NCBI GenBank assembly: GCA_937983065.1
Contig: CALKAL010000066.1
Location: 1 to 52,713 of the forward strand
DNA length: 52,713 nucleotides
Reading direction: 5' to 3'
DNA from: an uncultured Bacillaceae bacterium
GTDB lineage: Bacteria; Bacillota; Bacilli; Bacillales; Alkalibacillaceae
In this document: piece by piece, positions 16,807 through 24,553 of the stretch
Layout: every line of letters begins with the position of its first letter
Position numbering within the stretch: position 1 is the first letter of the stretch
The notes under the pieces: model-generated
Seen by the model: only the letters and a program-made list of their open reading frames with translations
The model's database searches: none
Told to the model about the DNA's origin: nothing
Position numbers and translations under genes: made by a program

Positions 16807-17979
16807 TCATCGCACCATTAACGTCATATTTCCAACGATTACTAGCATCACTAATGCAAAGAAAAACATAATTGAAACGGCTAATAAAGCTGTGAAAATA
16901 TATAAAATATGTTTGCCCATCGTATCAATCGCATCAACTATCGGACCATCAGCAATCGGTTGTAAAATAGCTGCTGAAAATTTAAAAATAAGTGATAAAA
17001 CTAACACCTTTAATGCTGGAAAAAGTGTAATGACTAATATAGCGATCACACCAGTTAATCCGATAGCATTTTTTAATAAAACTGATGCTGAAAAAACAGT
17101 ATCCGCAGCGTCCGTAAACATTCTTCCAACAACAGGGATGAAATTGCTCGTCACAAATTTCGCTGCTCTTAACGCCACCCCATCACTTACTGCAGCAGTC
17201 ACTCCTTGAATGGACATGACGGATAAGAATAAGGTTAAAAATCCACCTAATATGAAAAAGGCTGCTTGTTTTAATAAATTAGCTAAACGTGACACATTAT
17301 ACTCAGGATTAAATGTACTAATAATGCTTAAAACCGCAGATAGAAAAAATAAAGGTAAAACAACTTTTCCTACTATAAATCCACTAAATTGAATAAATAG
17401 AAGGAGAATCGGATTGAAAAATGCAACGGACGCAATATTCCCAAACGCCGCCATCATACTAAGCATTAACGGGAGTAAAGCGAGCATAAAATCCCCCATT
17501 GACGAGATGGCATCGGTAACGAAACTAGCCGCTTGATGAAAGCTAGAAATGGCTAGTGTTAATAGAACACCGAAAATGACTAAATAGCTCACTTTAGATA
17601 CATTTTCGCTTTCAAATGATTGAATGAGAACGCGGATAAATACACTTAATAATGTTAAAAATATTAATATACCGAGAAGTCTTCCGTTAATAATCCATTC
17701 ATGAATAAAAAAGTGAAGAATTCCACGCATCCAATCTTTTATAGAAAAAATAGATCCATCTCTAACGACGTCATACCAATTAGAGTTGTTCGAAAATGGC
17801 AAGTAGTCCTCATATGTCGTCATAATATCTTGCCAAGCTCGCGCTACTCTTTCGTCATCAAGCCATTCTTCGGATAAAGATTCAAAGGTTTCCTCTTCAA
17901 CATCATTAGCAGTTACAACAACGGGGCTTAATAAAATAATTACTAATAGTAGGAATGATACGACCGATTTCTTCATCAT
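16807..17979 (-). CDS. spoIIIAE: Stage III sporulation protein AE
   Basis: Polytopic membrane protein of the SpoIIIA channel. It begins with a signal peptide (KKSVVSFLLLVIILLSPVVVTA), then a short extracytoplasmic acidic region (about 25-90). Several membrane helices follow, with the conserved stretch VTSNFIPVVGRMFTDAADTVFS, and a terminal helix LLAVSIMFFFALVMLVIV closes the protein. It has 390 residues, close to B. subtilis (399). The ATG may be either of the first two codons; GAGGGG lies upstream of both. Confidence 0.94.
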   Translation of the reverse strand: MMKKSVVSFLLLVIILLSPVVVTANDVEEETFESLSEEWLDDERVARAWQDIMTTYEDYLPFSNNSNWYDVVRDGSIFSIKDWMRGILHFFIHEWIINGRLLGILIFLTLLSVFIRVLIQSFESENVSKVSYLVIFGVLLTLAISSFHQAASFVTDAISSMGDFMLALLPLMLSMMAAFGNIASVAFFNPILLLFIQFSGFIVGKVVLPLFFLSAVLSIISTFNPEYNVSRLANLLKQAAFFILGGFLTLFLSVMSIQGVTAAVSDGVALRAAKFVTSNFIPVVGRMFTDAADTVFSASVLLKNAIGLTGVIAILVITLFPALKVLVLSLIFKFSAAILQPIADGPIVDAIDTMGKHILYIFTALLAVSIMFFFALVMLVIVGNMTLMVR

Positions 17980-17993
17980 TGACCCCTCTTTAA

Positions 17994-18383
17994 TTAGTGC
18001 GGAATGAAGTGCATTAATGTTTCTAATACCGCAATGAATATTGGCAAGGCTAAAACTAATATAAATATTTTTCCGACCATTTCTACTTTGACAGCAATCG
18101 CTTCTAAATCGGCATCCTTTAATAAATGTGATGCAAACTCCGTAATATAAGCAATTCCGATTACTTTTAAGATCGTATCTAGATGAGGTATTGACACGTT
18201 AAAGCGACTAATAATTTGATTAAACACATCGAATAGTTGGGAAATATGAGAAAGAATATACAAAAATATAAAAACTCCGATAATAATAACGAGTAAAAAA
18301 CTAATCGATTCATTTCTTTCTCGAACTAATATAACTAATAAACTAGCGATGATGACGACGGCTAAAATTTGTAAAAGCTGCAT
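17994..18383 (-). CDS. spoIIIAD: Stage III sporulation protein AD
   Basis: Membrane protein of the SpoIIIA complex with 129 residues and about four hydrophobic helices. The conserved central segment LDTILKVIGIAYITEFASHLLKDADLEAIA resembles SpoIIIAC, to which AD is related by duplication. The start is ATG 18383, overlapping the end of spoIIIAC by one base. Confidence 0.93.
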   Translation of the reverse strand: MQLLQILAVVIIASLLVILVRERNESISFLLVIIIGVFIFLYILSHISQLFDVFNQIISRFNVSIPHLDTILKVIGIAYITEFASHLLKDADLEAIAVKVEMVGKIFILVLALPIFIAVLETLMHFIPH

Positions 18384-18607
18384 TACATAAATAACCCTCT
18401 AATAATCATTTGTAATAAAAACACAGATTTAATCTGTTGGAATAATCGAGAAAGATGATCAATGACGATGACAAGAATGATGATAAAACCGATTAATGTT
18501 ACCCAATGGGCGATATCTTCTTTTCCCATCTGTTTTAATATCGTGTGGATCATCGCTAAAACGATTCCGATGGCCGCCACTTGAAATAGTAAATGAACTT
18601 CATTCAT
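18383..18607 (-). CDS. spoIIIAC: Stage III sporulation protein AC
   Basis: Small two-helix membrane protein of the SpoIIIA complex. It contains VAAIGIVLAMIHTILKQMGK and HWVTLIGFIIILVIVIDHL. I take ATG 18607 (74 residues) because GAGGAG lies eight bases upstream; the longer frame begins two codons earlier at a TTG. It is slightly longer at the C-terminus than the B. subtilis protein (68). Confidence 0.91.
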   Translation of the reverse strand: MNEVHLLFQVAAIGIVLAMIHTILKQMGKEDIAHWVTLIGFIIILVIVIDHLSRLFQQIKSVFLLQMIIRGLFM

Positions 18608-18624
18608 CGTCAACGCTCCTCATC

Positions 18625-19137
18625 TTATATAAAAATCAACATTAATAATAATCCTGTTAAAAAGCCTAACGTTCGAAAAAGACTAGCAAATTTTCTCTCA
18701 TCATCTGCGGCATCACTTAATTCCCTTTGTAAATGAAGCTTAGCAAGGTGAATTTGCTTTTGTTGTTGGTCCAAATTATGTACGCCGAGAGATTGTCCAA
18801 ATTGAATCATTATTTCTTTTTCTTTATGACTCATCGCTGTAAGTGACCATTTTTTATTTACAATGTCTGTCCAAATTGTTTGCAGCGATTCATGAGACTG
18901 TTCTAACCCTTCAGCAATCGCCTGAAAAATTTGGCCAAGAGGCTGGGTCAGCTGTTTTGATAACTGGAAAAGGACCCGTTGAATCGGTTCTTTCGAATAA
19001 ACCATTTCTGCTTCCATCATTTGCAGAGCATGTAAAAGTTCTTTCAGTTGCTTCGGTCTTTTATTGTAATTTTTACCGATATCGAGACCGACCCACGTGC
19101 ACGTGAACAGGATGAGAATTGCGCCGATCCACTTCAT
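18625..19137 (-). CDS. spoIIIAB: Stage III sporulation protein AB
   Basis: Membrane-anchored component of the SpoIIIA complex, distantly related to type II secretion and pilus inner-membrane proteins. An N-terminal helix (WIGAILILFTCTWVGLDIG) is followed by a helical cytoplasmic domain with the signature LKELLHALQMMEAEMVYSKEPI. The C-terminal helix reads RTLGFLTGLLLMLIFI. It has 170 residues. Its start lies inside the end of spoIIIAA, a 65-base overlap. Confidence 0.93.
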   Translation of the reverse strand: MKWIGAILILFTCTWVGLDIGKNYNKRPKQLKELLHALQMMEAEMVYSKEPIQRVLFQLSKQLTQPLGQIFQAIAEGLEQSHESLQTIWTDIVNKKWSLTAMSHKEKEIMIQFGQSLGVHNLDQQQKQIHLAKLHLQRELSDAADDERKFASLFRTLGFLTGLLLMLIFI

Positions 19138-20056
19138 CGTTAAAACTCCTTATCTCTTTTTTAATCGGTTGAAAAGCTTGATCATAGACAGCCTCAATCG
19201 TTCCAGCTTGCTTGCCTCTTTTTAAAACGACATAGCGCGTAAAAGTTTGTTCATGAAAAAGCTGTTGTAAAGATGGACGTTTTTTAATTTCGTTTACACT
19301 ACTTCCGTGAACACTGCACAATAGTTGAACTCCTGCATGAAGGGCTTCAAGTAAGCTTTTTACATCTTTATCACTTCCGATTTCATCAACTGCTAAAACT
19401 TCCGGGGACATGGAACGAATCATCATCATCATTCCTTCTGCTTTCGGACAATCAGCCATGACATCAGTTCGTTTTCCGATATCATGCTGGGGCACACCTC
19501 TAAAAGAAGCGGCAATTTCTGAACGTTCATCAATGAGCGATACCCGCTTTGCCTCGACACCGTATAAACCATCACTAATTGAACGAATTAAATCTCTAAG
19601 TAAAGTCGTTTTGCCACTTTTAGGCGGTCCGATAATTAATGTATTTTCGATTGATTCACTCCGTATATATGGAAGGACAGATTGGGCAACCCCTTTATGT
19701 TCTTTAGCTACTCGAATATTAAAAGATGAAATATGTGTAATCGCTTGTACTTGTCCACCTACAACGGAAACTTTACCTGAAATACCGACTCGGTGGCCAC
19801 CAGGGATTGTAATGTAGCCACTTCTCAATTCTTCCTCAATTCGATAAACAGAATGCTGACTAATTTTACCGAGTAATTCCTTTGCATCTGCATCTGTAAA
19901 TACGTACTTCTCGATAAATAAACTATGATGACTAAAAATAAGCTCTGGTGACTTATTAATTCTAAATCGAATCTCTTCTAACGTATTAAATTGATTTGAA
20001 TAGTGATGAATATATGAAGCGATTGCTGGTGGTAATACAGGTAATATTTCTTTCAA
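19073..20056 (-). CDS. spoIIIAA: Stage III sporulation protein AA (ATPase)
   Basis: Secretion-type ATPase that powers the SpoIIIA-SpoIIQ channel. Motifs are the ring and substrate segment EEELRSGYITIPGGHRVGISG, Walker A GPPKSGKTTLL, SLIDERSEIAASFRGVPQH, the Asp/His-containing MMMIRSMSPEVLAVDEIG (Walker B), and EALHAGVQLLCSVHG. I take TTG 20056 (327 residues) because AAGGTGA lies five bases upstream and the protein then starts MKEILPVLP. It is the first gene of the operon, behind a SigE promoter at 20085-20113. Confidence 0.95.
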   Translation of the reverse strand: MKEILPVLPPAIASYIHHYSNQFNTLEEIRFRINKSPELIFSHHSLFIEKYVFTDADAKELLGKISQHSVYRIEEELRSGYITIPGGHRVGISGKVSVVGGQVQAITHISSFNIRVAKEHKGVAQSVLPYIRSESIENTLIIGPPKSGKTTLLRDLIRSISDGLYGVEAKRVSLIDERSEIAASFRGVPQHDIGKRTDVMADCPKAEGMMMMIRSMSPEVLAVDEIGSDKDVKSLLEALHAGVQLLCSVHGSSVNEIKKRPSLQQLFHEQTFTRYVVLKRGKQAGTIEAVYDQAFQPIKKEIRSFNDEVDRRNSHPVHVHVGRSRYR

Positions 20057-20084
20057 ATAAATCACCTTCTTCGTTTGTACAACT

Positions 20085-20113
20085 ATTCTATGAGCCTAAT
20101 CTTTTAAATATGA
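20085..20113 (-). promoter_or_regulatory. SigmaE-type promoter of the spoIIIA operon
   Basis: Minus-strand -35 TCATATT (20107-20113) and -10 CATAGAAT (20085-20092) with a 14-base spacer fit the SigmaE consensus (KMATATT, 13-15 bases, CATACAAT-like). The element lies 29 bases upstream of spoIIIAA. The B. subtilis operon is SigmaE-dependent, in agreement. Confidence 0.8.
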
Positions 20114-20123
20114 AAAAGGATAT

Positions 20124-20158
20124 AAAAAAAGAAGACACCTAGAAAGATGTCTTCTTTA
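20124..20158 (-). terminator. Terminator of efp
   Basis: Stem AAAGAAGACA with TGTCTTCTTT separated by a nine-base loop, then TTTTTTATATCC on the minus strand. It separates efp from the spoIIIA promoter. Confidence 0.75.
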
Positions 20159-20190
20159 ATCAATTTGAATGTTTTATTTATAACTAATGT

Positions 20191-20748
20191 TTAAGCACGG
20201 GAAACATATTTTCCATCACTCGTACTGACGATTAATCGATCACCCGTATTAACGAATAGTGGAACTTGTAAGGTTAAACCTGTTTCAACCGTAGCAGGTT
20301 TCGTTCCTCCACTCACCGTATCGCCTTTAATTCCTGGCTCGGTTTCAATGACTTCTAACTCAACGTTATTTGGTAGCTCAACACCTAACACATTTCCGTT
20401 ATATATGAGCACGTTTACTTCCATGTTTTCTTTTAAAAACTTTAATTCATGTTCAATTTGAGATGCAGGTATTTCTATTTGCTCATACGTTTGTGTATCC
20501 ATAAACGCATGGTTGTTTCCGGAAGCATATAAATACTGCATCGTATTTCGTTCTAAATGAGCTGTATTTACTTTTTCACCCGCACGAAATGTTTTTTCTT
20601 GAATATTTCCATTTTCTAAATTACGTAATTTTGACCGAACAAAGGCGGCCCCTTTACCTGGCTTGACATGTTGGAATTCCATCACTTGCCAAATATGTCC
20701 TTCTAATTGAATCGTTAAACCTGTTCTAAAGTCGTTTACAGAAATCAA
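20191..20748 (-). CDS. efp: Translation elongation factor P
   Basis: Relieves ribosome stalling at polyproline stretches. I take TTG 20748, eight bases after AAAGGAGG, giving MISVNDFRTGL and 185 residues, identical in length to the B. subtilis factor. The longer frame starts 17 codons upstream without a ribosome site. The tip loop KPGKGAAF holds Lys32, the modified residue in B. subtilis. Three beta-barrel domains follow, ending TGDRLIVSTSDGKYVSRA. It lies downstream of the pepQ-like gene in conserved order. Confidence 0.97.
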   Translation of the reverse strand: MISVNDFRTGLTIQLEGHIWQVMEFQHVKPGKGAAFVRSKLRNLENGNIQEKTFRAGEKVNTAHLERNTMQYLYASGNNHAFMDTQTYEQIEIPASQIEHELKFLKENMEVNVLIYNGNVLGVELPNNVELEVIETEPGIKGDTVSGGTKPATVETGLTLQVPLFVNTGDRLIVSTSDGKYVSRA

Positions 20749-20914
20749 TGCCTTCTCCTCCTTTAAAAATGAACCATCGATCAGTGGAAAATATCCCACT
20801 TCGACTAATAATTAGTAAATCCCTTTTAGAATCTTCCACACTTACTTTTATCGTTTGAATTAAGCCTTGGAAGTAGAAATCTTACTAATTATTAAACTGA
20901 ATCAACAAAACGAA

Positions 20915-21976
20915 TTATAATGTAATTAACTCTTTCGATGAATGTGTGAACGATTCATTTCCGTCCTTTGTTATTAAAATATCATCTTCAATTCGGCAAC
21001 CACCGACGTCTGGTATATAAATCCCTGGTTCAATCGTCACGACCATCCCAGGTTTTAAAACCGTTTCAGAACGGAAAGATAAAGAAGGTGCTTCATGAAC
21101 GTCCATTCCTAAACCGTGTCCTGTTGAATGGCCGAAGTATTCACCGTATCCTTTCTCAGTAATATAATCTCTCGTTAACGCATCCGCTTCTTTTCCTGTT
21201 AAACCAGCCTTTGTTCCTTTCATCCCTCTTAATTGGGCTTCTAAAACGACATGGTATATTTCATTTAATTGCTCACTAATTTGGCCAACCGCAAATGTTC
21301 TCGTTATATCAGAACAATAGCCATTATATAAAGCACCGTAATCTAGTGTGACGAGTTCCCCAGATTCGATTTCCTTATCTGATGCAACACCGTGCGGTAA
21401 AGCCGACCGATACCCAGAAGCGACGATAATGTCAAAGGAAGACGATGTTGCCCCTTGTTTACGCATGAAAAACTCGAGCTCATTAGCGACTTCAATTTCC
21501 TTTACACCTGGTTTAATAACTGTTTGAATATGTTCAAAGGCCATATCTGCTATTTTTGCAGCATCTTTCATAATGGCTACTTCTTCATCCGTTTTATAAA
21601 GGCGTAAGTTTTCAACGAGTCCACCTACAGGAATGAACTCAGAATCCAAGTTATTTCTATACGTTTCATAAGCTGCATACGTTAAATCGCCCTTTTCAAA
21701 GCCTAAACGTTTGACACTTAATCGTTTCACTTGCTCCGCTACTTCTAAATGAATTGGCTTCGTATGCTCGATAATTTCATAATTCTCCACTTGGTCTTTA
21801 GCTTGAATTGTATACCGAGAATCCGTTATAAAAAGTGCGGCTTCTTCGGTAATCAAAACAATGCCAGCAGTACCAGTAAAACCTGTCATATACCGACGAT
21901 TTTTACTATTCGTAATTAACAAACCATCGATATCTTGTTTTTTAAATGCTTCACGAATTTTTTGTAATTTGATCAA
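20915..21976 (-). CDS. yqhT: M24 family Xaa-Pro peptidase (YqhT)
   Basis: Metallo-aminopeptidase or dipeptidase acting on Xaa-Pro bonds. The N-terminal creatinase-like domain (about 1-125) contains TNSKNRRYMTGFTGTAGIVL. The C-terminal pita-bread domain supplies the metal ligands: Asp in TLDYGALYNGYCSDITRTF, His in GHSTGHGLGMDVHE, Glu in TIEPGIYI and Glu in GCRIEDDIL. It has 353 residues. The start overlaps the aroQ stop by four bases, so aroQ and this gene are translationally coupled. The exact substrate is not determined by sequence. Confidence 0.95.
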   Translation of the reverse strand: MIKLQKIREAFKKQDIDGLLITNSKNRRYMTGFTGTAGIVLITEEAALFITDSRYTIQAKDQVENYEIIEHTKPIHLEVAEQVKRLSVKRLGFEKGDLTYAAYETYRNNLDSEFIPVGGLVENLRLYKTDEEVAIMKDAAKIADMAFEHIQTVIKPGVKEIEVANELEFFMRKQGATSSSFDIIVASGYRSALPHGVASDKEIESGELVTLDYGALYNGYCSDITRTFAVGQISEQLNEIYHVVLEAQLRGMKGTKAGLTGKEADALTRDYITEKGYGEYFGHSTGHGLGMDVHEAPSLSFRSETVLKPGMVVTIEPGIYIPDVGGCRIEDDILITKDGNESFTHSSKELITL

Positions 21977-22425
21977 TATTTCTCTCCCTTTCTTTCTAAA
22001 TAGTTTACGAGTGCAAAAGCTGCAGTTAAGTAACTAAGGGGACCTAATCCACTCACTTGTCCAATTGAAACTGGAGCGATAAATGATTTGGACCGGAAAG
22101 ATTCGCGGTTATGTATATTAGAAATATGAACTTCAATAACCGGAATATTTATCGCTTCAATACAATCGTGAAGTGCGATACTCGTATGCGTATATGCACC
22201 AGGATTAAAAATAACTCCGACCGAATCATCATTTGCTTCTTGTAATCGATCAATAAGCTCGCCTTCATGATTTGACTGGTATGAGATGAGCTCTAAACCG
22301 TATTGGGATAAAAACGATTGCATATCAGCTTCAATTTGAGCCAATGATTGATTATCGTAAATATCCTCTCGCCGATTTCCAAGTAAATTCAAATTCGGAC
22401 CGTTTAATAACAGTACTTTCCCCAT
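21973..22425 (-). CDS. aroQ: 3-dehydroquinate dehydratase, type II
   Basis: Third step of the shikimate pathway, trans-dehydration of 3-dehydroquinate. It starts MGKVLLLNGPNLNLLGNRRED, with the N-terminal substrate-loop arginine. SNHEGELIDRLQEA, NPGAYTHTSIALHDCI and EVHISNIHNRESFR contain the active-site Asn, Tyr/Thr and His. It has 150 residues, normal for the dodecameric type II enzyme. Shikimate kinase aroK is also in this window, at 36.3 kb. Confidence 0.97.
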   Translation of the reverse strand: MGKVLLLNGPNLNLLGNRREDIYDNQSLAQIEADMQSFLSQYGLELISYQSNHEGELIDRLQEANDDSVGVIFNPGAYTHTSIALHDCIEAINIPVIEVHISNIHNRESFRSKSFIAPVSIGQVSGLGPLSYLTAAFALVNYLERKGEKY

Positions 22426-22475
22426 TTCTTACTCCTTTAATAATACATGATATTTACGTTTTTAGTTTAACATAG

Positions 22476-22967
22476 TTACGTTTCATTGTGGGACTTTTTA
22501 GATAACGCTATCATCGTTTCTGTTCGTTCATATGAAATCGTATAGCCGACAAACACACCGTACAATATAAAATGTGCTAAAGTTGTTACAATCGTTTCGA
22601 CTTTCATATTTGTAACTGCAGGGACTTGTTGAAATAACGGTTGTAATAATAAAAATACAATTGCCCATAAGGCGACACCAAATAAAATGCTCGGTAACAT
22701 TCCTTTTGCTTTTTTGAAAAATAAATAATAGATGAACGCTGGAATAATACCGATTATAGATAAAATCGGAAGGCTCACTAATTCTCCTATTACGCCTTGA
22801 GCCCAAGCATCAGAAATAAACGAACGAATTAAAAAACTCGCATGGGACACTTCTGTAAATGAAAAAAAATAGCTAAGAGAACCTACACCACCCCATATGA
22901 GAGCCCCAGCGAAACCACTAATTATACTTTTATTAAAAAATGAACGCTTTAATTGACGTTGATTCAA
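22476..22967 (-). CDS. yqhR: Conserved membrane protein YqhR
   Basis: 163-residue protein with about four hydrophobic segments (approximately 16-36, 60-83, 92-113, 127-148). It starts at ATG 22967 behind GAGGGAATC. It matches YqhR by position (before aroQ), size and topology. No catalytic motif is visible and the function is unknown. In B. subtilis the next gene is yqhQ, which is missing here. Confidence 0.75.
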   Translation of the reverse strand: MNQRQLKRSFFNKSIISGFAGALIWGGVGSLSYFFSFTEVSHASFLIRSFISDAWAQGVIGELVSLPILSIIGIIPAFIYYLFFKKAKGMLPSILFGVALWAIVFLLLQPLFQQVPAVTNMKVETIVTTLAHFILYGVFVGYTISYERTETMIALSKKSHNET

Positions 22968-23088
22968 GTTGATTCCCTCCTCTATTTTTTCATAGTTTGT
23001 ACTAAGAAAAGGGATTCAATACGAATCAAATAGATGTACTAAACGTTCAAAACTTTGTTAAAATATAAATAGAATGATTGAATAGTTT

Positions 23089-23116
23089 TTGAAAAAATGA
23101 GGAATAATGATATAAA
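23089..23116 (+). promoter_or_regulatory. Candidate SigA promoter of yqhP
   Basis: TTGAAA (23089-23094) and TATAAA (23111-23116) with a 16-base spacer, 27 bases before the GTG start of yqhP. Confidence 0.4.
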
Positions 23117-23143
23117 ATTCAATGATTCAGAAAGGGGATTGCA

Positions 23144-23473
23144 GTGAGGCAAATAATGAAATATATCGTTTTTGCAATTATCGGGCTTGCTATAATTGGA
23201 CTCGTAGGTCAACTGTTCACAAATCCCGGAAACTTTTTAAGATCTATACTTATGATGATTGGCTTTGCTGTAATTGTTGGTGGACTATTATATTACTTTA
23301 TGTATCAAAGAGGTGGGCAATCCCAAAACGCTAAATATCGAAAAGCAGTTAGACAATCAAAAAAGAAATACGGCTCAACCCAATCCAATCAACCATATAT
23401 TAAAAAGCCAGTGAAAATTAGACATGCAGAATCACGCGCGCATTTAAGAGTGATTAAAGGGAATAAGAAATAA
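23144..23473 (+). CDS. yqhP: SA1362-family small membrane protein YqhP
   Basis: 109-residue protein with two membrane helices (about 6-25 and 33-52), followed by a basic, Lys/Arg/Gln-rich tail ending AHLRVIKGNKK. It starts at GTG 23144, six bases after AAAGGGG. Size, topology and position between yqhR and yqhO match YqhP. The function is unknown. It is transcribed against its neighbours and carries its own terminator. Confidence 0.75.
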   Translation: MRQIMKYIVFAIIGLAIIGLVGQLFTNPGNFLRSILMMIGFAVIVGGLLYYFMYQRGGQSQNAKYRKAVRQSKKKYGSTQSNQPYIKKPVKIRHAESRAHLRVIKGNKK

Positions 23474-23483
23474 CAAATTAATT

Positions 23484-23516
23484 AAAACTGCACTTATATT
23501 CGAGTGCAGTTTTTTA
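23484..23516 (+). terminator. Terminator of yqhP
   Basis: Stem AAAACTGCACT (23484-23494) with AGTGCAGTTTTTT, loop TATATTCG. It is nearly symmetric and could also serve yqhO on the other strand. Confidence 0.8.
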
Positions 23517-23566
23517 TTATTAGACGGTAGAAGACCTCTTCCTCAAAATGCATTAGGGGAAATAAC

Positions 23567-24454
23567 TCAACCAAGCCACGTTTTAAAAAATGCTTCGGCT
23601 CGCATTTTACCTAAGTTAATCAAATATGCCCTTTCTTCATCCGTTAAATCAAAATTAGTCGAACTAATATTTTCAGCTGGTAAAAATATAATATCTTTTG
23701 CATCCTCCTCCGAAACATAGCGACTATCGTGAGCTTGCAAGACAGTCGAAAAAATAGCTTGCAACATATCAATCCCATTATGAATCGACTGCTTCGGAAT
23801 TGTTAATTGATTAGAGCTTAATTTAATCCCTAAAGTTGGGCGAGTTTTTTTATCCCCATCCTGTTTAAAAATCCAATACGGGAAATTACTTAAAGCAGCG
23901 CCATCTATAAATATATGGGTTTTATGATTTGATTTAATTTGAATCGGCTTAAAAAAGTAAGGAATCCCAATGCTAGCTCTAACCGCCCTTGCAATCGGGA
24001 ACGTTTTCGGCTCGATCCCGTAAAACTCTTTTAAATCATCGGGAAAAACGACGAGGCGGCCACTCGTAATATCTGTACCTATAATAAATAATTCATTCCC
24101 GTCTAAATCTCCAAACGTTCTAACTCCTTTATTTTGTAACAATTGATCAATCCAGTTTTCTATGACAGCACCTTTATATAACCCTAGCGTTTTATATAAA
24201 AATAACCATCTTAACAATGGAATTCTTCTTATAAATGGATTTTGATCTAATAACTCATTCGTTTTTATATTTTCTAAAATTTGTTTCAGCTCATCCGTTT
24301 TATATCCGACTTTAATTAATGAGGCGATCAATGCTCCAGCAGATGTACCAGCTATTCGTTTGAATTCAATCCCTCTTTTTTCACACACTTCAAGGGCGCC
24401 TAAATAGGAAAAAGCTTTTACTCCACCGCCCGAAAAAACTCCGTCGACTTGCAT
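23567..24454 (-). CDS. yqhO: Patatin-like phospholipase YqhO
   Basis: Predicted lipid acyl hydrolase with a Ser-Asp dyad. The oxyanion loop is FSGGGVKAFSYLGAL (about 6-20), the nucleophile Ser is in GTSAG, and the catalytic Asp is in FIDGAALSNFPYWIF. It has 295 residues, starting at ATG 24454 behind GGAGG. The B. subtilis homologue YqhO has the same position next to yqhP. The lipid substrate and localisation are unknown; no signal peptide is present. Confidence 0.9.
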   Translation of the reverse strand: MQVDGVFSGGGVKAFSYLGALEVCEKRGIEFKRIAGTSAGALIASLIKVGYKTDELKQILENIKTNELLDQNPFIRRIPLLRWLFLYKTLGLYKGAVIENWIDQLLQNKGVRTFGDLDGNELFIIGTDITSGRLVVFPDDLKEFYGIEPKTFPIARAVRASIGIPYFFKPIQIKSNHKTHIFIDGAALSNFPYWIFKQDGDKKTRPTLGIKLSSNQLTIPKQSIHNGIDMLQAIFSTVLQAHDSRYVSEEDAKDIIFLPAENISSTNFDLTDEERAYLINLGKMRAEAFFKTWLG

Positions 24455-24507
24455 CTTGATGCCTCCTATACTGTGTCGTAACTCCCATTTTATGAACCAT
24501 TTAATAA

Positions 24508-24543
24508 AAAAATGCCTGTCCCCATTAAGGAGACAGACATTTT
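24508..24543 (-). terminator. Terminator of nrdJ
   Basis: An imperfect stem (AATGCCTGTCCCC with GGAGACAGACATT) ends in TTTTTTATTAAAT on the minus strand, about ten bases after the nrdJ stop. Confidence 0.75.
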
Positions 24544-24553
24544 ATATGTTTAA